A stretch of DNA of 64,000 nt. Source: Halisarca cf. caerulea (lineage: Eukaryota > Porifera > Demospongiae > Chondrillida > Halisarcidae). Shown piece after piece: positions 25,601-37,805 of the stretch. The stretch spans positions 352,501 to 416,500 of the forward strand of contig CAUJGJ010000135.1 of the NCBI GenBank assembly GCA_963170055.1. Reading direction: 5' to 3'. The stretch's first letter is position 1, and the number at the start of each line of letters is the position of its first letter. The notes under the pieces were generated by a model, which was not told the DNA's origin, ran no database searches, and saw only the letters and a program-made list of their open reading frames with translations. The translations under genes were made by a program, and so were the position numbers.

Positions 25601-28600
25601 ACAAGAGATTCTTGGACTATGTTCACTTCACAGATCTCTCTCCTCCTACTCTGTCACAAGATCAGGAGTTGTTTCTCACTCCTTCACCTTCCACAACAGT
25701 ATTGCCAACTGCCGATAAATGTGTGTGTGTGTGTGTGTGTGTGTGTTTGTACGTATGTATACTGTAGGTACGTAGAAATCATTAGTATCTCATCAATGTC
25801 CTCCCTCTTGTGCCTCATTAGCCACACCTTCTACTGGAGCACCTGTGGCCACTCAGAAGAAGGGGCTGGTGCCCGAAGTGAACAGGCAGAGCTACTACAA
25901 TGAAGTCCTTCGAGAGGTACCACAAGAGTGCATCAGTGTACCAATGGTCCTTTTTGGCATGGTTGAGCAGGTGTGTTATGTACGTACGTACATACGTATG
26001 TGCACACACACATACATACAATCTTGTTATTGTCGGACATACGTACATGTATACTGTATATTGTACATGTGTATGTACAGTGGAGCCTCACATATCTGAC
26101 ATCCTTGGGACTGGGGGATTGCTGGTTATGTGAAACAGCTGTATACGTGAATCATAGTAGAATTGTCAATAATAGCAATAATTTATAGTAATATATAATC
26201 TTAAGGTTGCCGACTGTCAAACATCCCATCCCATATTCAGACACAAGGTTTCTTTGGTTGCTCCAGTTTTCAGTCACTCCAGTAGGGCCAGTTTATTCTC
26301 ATGAATTAGAACGATGTGTGCGCTTTTTGTCTCATTGGAACACTTAAGCTGTGAGCCTTAGTTAAGGTATCCATTTGTTGCACTCTGCCATGATCGAGGG
26401 CAGGATAATCAGAGCAGCCGGTAAACTGAGGTTTGTATATGTGAGGGTCCACTGTATGTACGTAATTGTGATAATGCAGTCTTTATGGCATGTACACATA
26501 CATACGTACGCACATTAATACGAATGTACGTACGTATGTACGTACACACATGCATAGGTTGTCAATACTGTTGAAGGAAGTCAACCAGGAAAAGTGAAGA
26601 ATTCGGTACCTTCAGTCGTTGATTCCTGTGTGTTTTCCAATTTTGTGTCACAGTTGGCACTACCAGATGACCAGAAGAAGGTGTGTACTGATTGTGATAG
26701 TATTATATAAATATGTGTATGTGTATCCTTATTGTTATACGTACGTGTATTACTGTGTTTTGCAGACATGTATATATACATGTATGTACATATGTATGAA
26801 TACATGTACATACGTACATGCATATGTATGTATGTACTGTACGTACGTATGTACGTACAGTGTGTACATACTGTACATACGTACGTATCTGTGTATGTAT
26901 GTACATACATGAAGCCTGTTTATCTAACTTACAGACCCTGATGTCAGAAGAGGGTACAGTTGAAAAAGTGCCTGTTGAAAAGAGCCCAGCTGTTTTTCCT
27001 AATGAGGATAATGTAACTCAGCGCCATCATCATTTGACTGGGAGTGCACTGCCAATTGACCTTGTTGCAGCTGAGAGACACATCCTTCAACTGTCCATGC
27101 ATGCAAGACTCACTAACAAGCCAACATTGACTGAAAAGGATGATTGTGTTGTTCAAGCTAATTTCCACTCTCTACAGCACTTTGTCAATGCTGCAGAACT
27201 TTCACCTGAATTGCTTCACTCATCACTTCTACAACTTGCATTTGAACAGGTACCATGTTCTTCGTCAAGCTGTGACCCCGAACTGAAGAGGTTGAAAGAG
27301 ACAAGTGGTGACCCATTGCAGGATAGTCCTGTCATTTCAGTGGACTATCCACTGGAACTGGAGCTTGTAGACGAGAATGATGAGCCTCTATCAGCCAACA
27401 CAGCCCTGGCTGTTTGTTCAGAAGCACAGCTTCATTCTGACGCATCTCAGGAACAGCATGCTTCCATACCAGTCCTCAAACTAAGCAGTGTCCCATCTTC
27501 ATTAGTGCACTATTCTGCCCGTGAAAGACTGAAGAGGGACACTTTGCTACAAGAGCTACTGAAATCTTCTCACAGGAAACCATATCTAGAGTCATACTAT
27601 CACAAGCTCTGCAATGCACTTCTACTGGTGTCCCACTCTGGACTCCCTAGGGACACAGTCGGCTCATACACCTGGGAGAAACAGATGCTCTCCCCTTTTG
27701 GCTTCAACAATTATCTTCAATTTGTTCCAAGTGACTATGAAGATGAGGTACAAACTTATGTGTGCACTTATTCTCTCATGTCATACATTTATCTGTATAA
27801 ATGTACACACTTTATTCATGTACTGAAATAACTATATGTATGTCTAGTACATGTACATACTGTGTGTACATACGTACGTACGTACGTATGTACTGTATGT
27901 ATGTGTGTACATACGTACGTACCTACTGTATTTGTCAATATATTTCACACTTAGTGTGTCATAAGTAAGTACGTACATTAGTACATACACTGTATGTACT
28001 GTACATACGTACATGCGTATGTACATATGTATGCTCGTATATTGTACAGTATATACGTACGTACATACGTATGTGTACCTTCAAATGTGTGTGTATCATC
28101 ACGTACATGCTATTGCATTTCGCACACAAAGTACGTACATTTTACGCAGCCAACCATTTATCCATATTACACAGAATGTTGCACATATGTACGTATGTAT
28201 GTAACGTCATTCATACGTACATACGTACATATTTTCATGTACACACATATACATACGTATGTACATATTCCTATTTTTTTATTTCTAATAATAACAGTAA
28301 TAATTCTTTCTTTGTGTTGAAGTCTTTCTTAATCTGCTTATGTTATTGTAGATTGACAGGGTGTGGTCTCTAGATGAAGAACGCCGGGAGATTGAGGAAG
28401 AAGAATGGAAAAAGATGGCCGAAGAAAAGCTGAAGGAGAAGCTGGCTGCAGAAGCTGCTGCTGAGGACACTTCCAAAGATGGGAAGAAGAAATCTGCCAA
28501 AGGTTCAGGAGACAAGAAGGGGAAGAAGGGCAAGGAGTCTGCTATGGACAACAAGTCTGCACAAGAACCTTCACCAGTTATGGAGGAGTTCCGATTCAAG

Positions 28601-31600
28601 CGCAGCACAGCCTTTCCAGGATACAGAGTAGGAGACAAGGTTCTCTTGTACAAGTCAACTGTCTCCACTATCCACTGTTCTGACCAGAACCAGGTATGGA
28701 TGACATGCATACGTGTGTACATATGCACATGTGTATGTTTTCCACATTAGTTTCAACTCTTACTAAGTCGCATGTACGTGCGTGTATACTTCCCTAAATA
28801 CGTATACGTACGTGTACGCACATACGTATATATACGTATAATAATCCAATACATAATATGGTCAACGCATGGTTTTTTGTTGCCAGCTAAGTACATACGT
28901 ACATACAGTACGTACATAATACATACGCATTACATCAGGGGTGAAAATTAGCACTCGCCCGCCAGCCTGAGGCGAGTAGATTCTACCACGGGCTAGTAAA
29001 CTAATAAAGATGGGCGCCCGTGTGGCCAGTAAGACTACCCTTCCAACATGGCTGATCTAAGTTCTCCAGCTATAGCTTTGAAAAGAATTCAAGTACAGCT
29101 ACTTAAGTTGCAACGAAGGAAGCTTAGGATTAGTACCTTACAAAAGTAGGGCTGCAATCAATTTTATCAAAGTAGTTTTTGAATGCGTCCTGAAAATTTC
29201 TATGTTTGCTTTAGAAAAGCCCTGGGCACTTAGCAGGCTTCTGCACTCATGACGTCATAGGTCTGTGGTGTTCAGTCTGGGGCTAAGGCTTGCAGCAAAA
29301 CATTTTATCTCACAGTTATTTTTAGAAAGAAGACAACTATGTTTTTTATGGAGGCAGGGGTTTTTGGTATGCTGTATACATAGTATACGAACTCTACCAG
29401 TTTACTCTTCCAATGTACATTTGTACGTACGTATGTATGTACAAGTATGGTATGTACGTACATACGTATGTTTGAATGTTTTTGTACTCTTCAGATTTTC
29501 TGATCCTTTTTGCTTATTTTCTGTTGCCATGTCTGGTATTCTTACCTCACATGTAAAGATTTTATATCTTTTGCTATCAATGCACATACGTACGTACTTA
29601 TGTACGTACGTATGTGCATGCGTACATACATATGTACGTATGTGCAGTGTTCTCGCTAAAGCGCGGTACCATGGCGCAGCACCACGCTGTGTGTCAGATC
29701 CACCACGCTGAGCAAAATGAATTCAGAACTAAAAAACATCACATAGGGCACAATGTAGTATGGGAAACGGATTTCCCATATGTTCCAGTTTATAACACTG
29801 CTGGGACAACAGTGGTAGGATTGTTGTGTTTAATTTGTAAGAGGCACAACACGAGAACGGTACTGTTTACGAGTGATGCCCCTACACTGTGATTTTTTTC
29901 TGGCTAGAACACTGATGTGCATACGTACGTACGTACGTACATGTACATAGTCCATGTATACATACGTATGTATGTATACATGTATGACTTAGAAGCACAA
30001 AATTAATGTATCCATACGCATGATTCATGTACGTATGCAATACTTACATGAGTATGTACGTATGTACGTATATGCAGTGATACGTATATTGAGTATTTAC
30101 ATGTGTAGTTGGCCTAGTGTGTCTATGTACGTACGTACGTGTATACATCCTGTAAGTGTATTCAACCCTTGATCAATCTCAGGTGAAAGTGATCACAACC
30201 CATCCCTCAGGTGCTAGCCAAGCTACCTGCTGCAGCGTGGTCGGTGAATCTGCTGTAATGAACCTGACAGTAGTGCTGGCCAATGCACAGAAGGCAGCAA
30301 TAGAAGAACTAAAAAACAAGCTTTTTGCACCTCAACCGGACCAACAGTCAGAAACACCTCCAGACAAACCTGAGAATGGCGAAGGAGCTGAGGGTGAAAA
30401 GAAAGTCCACACAGAAGAAGGTGTAGATGCGAACAAGCCTACTCCTAACAAGTTGCAGCCCCCTACGGGTATTGAGCAAGCCACACTGTCAGCCTCTCTT
30501 GGGGAGGATTTGCATTTTTCTATCAGCCATTTTGGTCCACGAGGTGATGGTAGTCTTCCTCTGCCACCAGAGCCAGACCTCAAGCCCACTGAATCAGATG
30601 GAGATGACCAAGGGTCACGTCCAGGATCTACGAAGCAGTCTGTCACACCAAGGAAGATGTCCAAGAAAGAGCAGGAAGCATACCAGCAGCAGCTTCTCGA
30701 GCAACAGAAGCAGCTTGAGAAGGAACGGAAGGAGAAAAAGGAAAAGATGATGAAAGAGTGGAAGAAGACAGTTGAGAAGGTTACAGCAGCTAATCAAATA
30801 CAGCAACTGAATTTAACTACTGAGTCGGGGCTTCATCTGCAGTGTCAAATACTCCCACCAGCACAAGCAGGTGGCAGCAATCAAATTGTAGTACGTCAGA
30901 AGTATCCCACAAAGACTACAGGTGTGTGCGCACATACATACTTTTGTGTAGGTACGACTACGTACGTACGTACATACTCTATGTACAGACACGTACATAC
31001 GTACGTATGTATGTACGTATGTGAACATTCAAATACGTACGTTTCATTTCCATGATGTACGTACATACTGTACGTATGTACGTATGCACGTAAATACAGT
31101 TGAACTTTTCTGTAATCTTGCACCTCTATTATCTGATATTGTCCCCACTCTGACTATCCTTTTAGATACATCCTTAGTCAGCATATTAGAATATGTTAAA
31201 TCTCTAACTGTGGAATGGCATGGTTTTACTACTCACAGATGTCAGATTGTATCAGTTGCATTGTACCATATCTGTATATGTGCAGATGCGTATTAGCAAT
31301 CGTGTCTTGGTCTGTGTGTACATACGAACGCATGTGCAAACTGTGGTATTCAAAGGTCTGTGGGTATGAGCAGCAGTTGTTCTGATGAAAGTGATAACAC
31401 CCCTGCACCAGGACACATACGTACGTACGTACAGTACATAGCCTGCAGGGATAGCACTCTCTTTTTAGTGGTCATTTATGAGCGTATGCTGTATGTTTGT
31501 AAGTGCTGATATCTCTAACATCTGCAGGGTCACAGCCATGTGAAAGGTACAGGTTGGGAGCCTACAACTTGCAGTCCTATGTGCTGTATCCTGATGGTAC

Positions 31601-32611
31601 ACTTTGCATGATGGACGGAGAAGGAGCCTCATCCATCTTATGCCCAGATGGAACCATTTATCGATCTCCTACAACCACAGAAATGAAGAGATTCCAAGCA
31701 TATTTGTTGTCAAAGGATGCACGTTCTACTAAAGACCATTTGAAGTTGTCTGAGGGTGAAACTGAAGGTGTGGGTCGTAGTACCAGTCGTGTAGCCTTCT
31801 CAGGCCTGAGAGAGGGGGAAGGAGGGGACAGCAGAGTTGATAAAATGGCATCTCGTGACGAAGAGGAGAACAGTGTTTGGGTAGTCTCCCTTCCTGGTGG
31901 TGAGCAGTATATGTGGAGGAAGTTGGACAGCCCCAATGCAGGGGGGAGGGCTGCAGCACATGATGTGATCACAGAGGAGAGCACAGGACAGAGTGAGCCT
32001 GCTACAGAAGAGGAGAAGGAACTGTCACAGTCAGAGGAATACACAGATGTCTGTATGCCATTGCAATCTCTGGGTATCAATGTATCTACTGATCCTGTTA
32101 CCAAAGAAGTGAGTGTTGGCGTGTGGAGTTTGATTTGTGTGTAGCTTTCCCTAGTTTTACTGTTGCCGTTGTACATCCTACCATACGTATGTACGTATGT
32201 ATTTTGTGGCCCAAATCCAGCAAGATTAACAATCCCTTTCAATTATAATATATTTGTATGTACGTATGTACGTATACTGTACATAGTGCATGCTTTTGAA
32301 TACAGTATTTGTACGTACGTATGTATGTATTTGAAACACTGACCACTTGTACATTATGATTAAAAAATGCCACTTAACAAGTAAGTACGTACGTACATAC
32401 CCACCCAATTCTGTGTACTACGTTCTATTTCCACTTGATCTTAGAAATCACTAGTACATATTTAATTTACTGTATGAAGGGTTTTTTACGAATTTTTAAT
32501 AATCGTTTTGGGCATGTGGACATGCAAATGGAAATGGTATTGCACAAATAACATACGTACGTACGTACTTTCGTACATTGACTTTTAGTATTTTTGTGGG
32601 AGATAACACAC

Positions 32612-32673
<62 letters not shown>

Positions 32674-32678
32674 CGTGT

Positions 32679-32727
<49 letters not shown>

Positions 32728-32748
32728 TGTGTGTGTGTACCTGTGTGT

Positions 32749-32795
<47 letters not shown>

Positions 32796-35700
32796 GTGTT
32801 TGACACAGTGTAATATAATGGTCAGTCTGTAGCCAGTTCAGTGCCTAATATGGAGAAATCTTCAAATAGAAGGCATCATAAGACACATGTACGTATACGT
32901 ACATACGTATAGGTGTATGTACTGTACATACGTACATACGTACGTATGTGCATACATACGTACATATATGTACATACATAAGTATGTATGTAGAAGGTTT
33001 TGTCCTCTATAGTGTACATACGTACATTCTGTATACTGAAATCATACTATTAGGAAGTAAATACATATGTACGTACATACGTATTTATGACCCCAAGGCG
33101 TTCTTTTATAGAGAGAGGTTTAGTTGACTGCCCTTGTTTCAGAGAGCCCATGCACTATCAGAAGTAGTACTGTATTAGGTATTTTTCCTAGAGGGCATAC
33201 ATATACAGTACATGTACGTATGTTTTTGTGTTTCATCCATCCATATTTTAAACCCTTGTACGTACATACGTATGACTCATCCGTTGTATGTAATCCTTGT
33301 AGGAAATGCTGGTGAGGGAAGATGGACTGATGATTGTACGTCATCCCTCAGGGAGTGTCATTGTTGACCATCCAAACAGTACAAGGTTCACCACAGCATA
33401 TACTGGCAGTGGTGAGGTAGAGAGTGTGGACGTGGAGTATCTTGGGTTCGCCAGAGTGAAGTACTCACATCCTGCGGGGTCTACAACCATCACACTCCCC
33501 AATGCCTCTAGTGTGAGCTGTACTCCTGAAGGGGAGTACTCTGTTGCCAAAGAAGGCAGTGGATCTGTAGTCTTTAGTAAGGATGGTGTCGCTACACTGC
33601 AAAGCGATAGCTGTATGTACCAGGTAAACTATGGGATGAAGGGTGTTGAAGACGCTGTGCTGAGGTGCTGTCAAGTAGAGCAGGAGCAGAAATTGCTGTT
33701 TTCTGTGGGAGTGACTGGTGAGATCACACAGCACACTTCTGTCCCTCTCTCTCCTAGCATGCACTCTCCAGAGTACTACATACTGGATGAAAAGGAGGAT
33801 GTGTATCGGCTGCTCCCAGCAGCCCAGTTGGAGGAAGCTCTCAAAAAGACCAGTTCTGATAGCAAGGTGGTGCTACAGGATGTTTTTCCAGGAGATTCTA
33901 TGCAGAAAAGTATTACAGTGTTAGAGTCCACCAACTCATCAGATCCTATACATCACGTGGTACCATTCACAAGGGAAGACATTGTCCCTCCCAATCTAAA
34001 AAAGGCTAGTATGCCCAATGAAGAGAGACCGCCATCTAATAAGAAACCAAGATTTGGAGTCTCAGTGGGGAAAGGTTTGATGATTGGCAGCTTAGAACGT
34101 CCAAGTCCACCTAAACCAGTCCCAAAAGTCGGAGCTCTGATGTACAGGCAATTTGTGAACCCCTACCAGGAGCCAGAGAAGCTAAGAACAGCTCTTGTAG
34201 CATGCCTGACCAAGTATGCATGTTGGAAGAATGAGCATCAGGAGACTATGAAGGACATCCAGCCAACAGATGCTAGAAGTGACGAAGAGAAGGAAAAGGT
34301 TACTCAACTCCAGACAACTGCAAAGGAAGGACTGACACAGAACAATGGACTGTCTTTGTCCGGCAAAGGTACAGAGAGTGCTCTGTGGAAAGCCTACATT
34401 GACCAGTTGACAGGAGTACAAGAGGGTAAAGTTAGTCAAGAGAGTATCTCCATTAAAAGCACCCATTCCACCTTGAAGCAGGAAGAAGATGCTAAGGAGA
34501 GGGAAGATGCAGAAGCTGCGAAGCTAGCTCTCAGAAGTGGTACAATACCAAAGTACTTCAGTAGTACACAAGGCCAGTCATTCCTTGCCATGCAACCCCC
34601 TGACCTGCAATCCCTTACCATGAAACTTGCTCAGCCCAAATTGTCTCAAAGCTACAAAGCAAAGGTTTCTTTTGAGGAGGATTACATTTCAAAGAGTCCT
34701 GTTGAAGAGCGAGATGGGTCTGGATTTACAACGCCATCTACAACATGCTCCACAGCAGTTCCAATGGGAGAGACCAACTCACCTTCCCCCAGTGAACTTG
34801 GACAGATGGCAAATGTTACGACACTGAGACCACAAAACCCAACCCCCTACCACGCTGATGGTAAAGGCACACCCACAGAGTCGCGCCCCCTCAATCCAAC
34901 CCCCGGTCATGCTTCCAGGGATGCCATGACCCTCCGTGTGTCAAGCAGTGAGAAGAGCCCATCTAACAACCCCTCTTCACTTCTTGGGTATGTGGCAGCC
35001 AATGGACAGGGTGAACTACATCAAGGTAACTATGTAATCTCTGAGAGGCTGGGGGAGTACAATGAAGGAGAATCACAAGTGGCAGATACTATAGCTGCTT
35101 TGGACCAGGAGGAGACTGTGGCAGGATCGGAGATCAACCAGTTTGAATCAAAGGTCCTTTGAGTGTAACATAGAATGTTCCATTGGGGATTGTTATGTGA
35201 TTGTAGCAGATATGTATGTACGTATGTGCATACATATAATATGCATCATATGGAGATGCTGTCCAGCATTTTGACTGAACGTAGATTACTTTAGCAATAA
35301 CACTTGTAGTGAAGGAAAGATGTAGTAACTTCAATTCCGTACTTGGTTTGAATCCTTGTGAAACATTTCTGCGTCTACTTACACTTAATTCAAAATAGTA
35401 TCTGTTACCATGGAAACAACACAATCATACAACGGCTTTATTGCATAGAACATGGGCGTCTGATTTGTCATGATTTAATGCTTAAAAGCCTGTTATTTCC
35501 AGCAAACATCTCCCTGTAATATTCCTTTAAGGAATCGTGAAGAAAGGCACTCTGTTTTGAAAGAAATGATAGCATGTAATCTATGCCTCTGTGAGTAGTG
35601 AGCTGAGTACCGTATCAAAGAAAGTCTTCTTTGGGAATACATACACCCATTTCCTTTAGGAACTTGATTTTAGTGTCCAAATTGCTTGACTGAACTCCTG

Positions 35701-37731
35701 AATATCCTGAACATTTGCCCAAAGTCAACAAACAGATCATTGCTACAATGGTCAAGACATACGTACATAGCACTCTCACCGGCTGTATGGCATATAGAAT
35801 GCACTTGCGCTTGGTACTTATTTTGCACCTTGAGAACTGACGTAGCTTTTATTCTGCCGCACAACCCTCGTGACTTCCCTTATAGCATTAAAAAAATCTT
35901 ATTCTTTCTTTGAAGGACCTTGATGAAGTAGACCCGCCAAAGAGAATCAACAACAGTACATACTTCACGGTGACTGGGGAAAGGAGAAAGACAGAGGTTC
36001 AAGTGCCTGACTCACTCATGGGATCTCGTCCTGGAGAAATGCCTAATAAACATGTACGTATGTACAGTATCTATGCACTGTACTTACGTGTATGTTCATA
36101 CTATGTATGTATGTTCATGTACAGCATTGGCTTTGTGTTTATGCATGTGTGTACGTATGTAGCTGCTGTTGGTGATGGTTGTTTGTATGTACTTGTGTGT
36201 GTACATGTGTGCATATGTGTACACGCATGCGTCACCCAGCAGAGGCAAAATAGTTTTTTACTGCACAGTTAGCTTTTGTTAACACATGTACGTATATATG
36301 TACTACATGTAGGGTGGTCAACAGAGAAAAAAATGAAAGAGGGTGGCATTTGCAAAAGCCAGTATTAGGCTAGTGCACAGCTGCCATATGATGGTTTCAC
36401 TTCTTATTTAGTATCTTGTAATGGGGGAAATTGACTCAAAGTGTATGATATGCACAGTGTCAGTTTTACTTAATCTATCGACTTAAAGTACCTGAACAAA
36501 GAAGGAATGACAGCCAAAATTTAAGGAGGGTGGCCTGCCCTGCTTAAAAGGGCTGGCGAGAACACTGACATGCCATGAGCCAAGGTACTGTTCCTATTCC
36601 TTTGACCCAAGAATGCAAGTGCATGTAAGCACTGTTCACTCTGTATTCATAGAACTTCATAGAGGAAGCAATATGCATTCCAAGAATTTAATCTTCTAAT
36701 ATTCATAGCCTCTAAATTTTTTCCTTGCATGTATATACGTATGTACAGTGTATTTTCACATAATATATCTTTCCATATATATCTCCTTGCATCTCCCCAT
36801 TTGACCAGCAAGTTCTTTATACATGCACATAAAAAATTGGAATGAAATACAGAAAATTATGACTCGTGCATATTTGTACAGCTGTTGCTATTTTATCCTT
36901 TCCCAAGCTATTTTGTCATTTGTGTGTCTTGTAGTGCGTACTTATGTACATATATACCTTGTACATACCTTGTACATACCTTGTTCATACGTACATACAT
37001 ACGTAGTTTACTGCTGTTGAGGAGCCAGTGAGGCGCAAGGTAATGACATCATCTGTGGCTAAGCCACTCACTGCTGGACTCAAGACTATGCCTGAAATGA
37101 GGGGATTTGAACTGCATCCGAAAGAAGTTGCGTTTGGTGTGCTGAAGGAGGGCTGTGTGTATGGTTATACAGTCATCATCAAGAATATTGGTGTGGACAG
37201 CTGCCGTTTCAAGATCAAACAACCACCACCTTCCACAGGGCTTAAAGTTCGGTACACACCTGGGCCAGTGAGTGACTGACATGGTTGTAACTGCCTTATA
37301 CAGCTTGGTCTGTACTCAAATTTTATTCTGACAACTTTTTTGAACATTCATGAAATTTCTATCCCCAAAAATTTCCCCACTCTATGGTAGTTTATGTATG
37401 TATTTTTAGTGTTAGTTTTCTTTATTTCTTTGTATTATTCCTCCTGCAATAGTTGGCTGCTGGCTTGAAGACTACATTTGATATTGAGATTTACGCAATG
37501 GCTGTGGGTGCTATTGGAGATAGTGGGATTGGAGCTGTCCGTCATGTTCTTGAGATCATCACAGAGACCAGTCATCTTCATCTTCCCATCACAGCAAATA
37601 TCCTCAATAATTCTGTGAACATCTGTATTGTGTGCTTACATATTCCCATGTATTTTCTGTATTATGTGTTTCCTACTGCCGCAAAGTGTCAGTACATAAA
37701 CATTCTTACACATGTACATGCATACACACGT

Positions 37732-37805
<74 letters not shown>

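Noticed and set aside
35670..35913. Open frames on both strands in SPAG17 intron 15
   Set aside because: No conserved motif; the polypyrimidine tract and acceptor of exon 16 explain the end of this segment.
36308..36570. Possible second hAT element, from GGCTGGCGAGAACACTG at its right edge
   Set aside because: The complementary left terminus could not be found, so only a terminus-like motif is supported.
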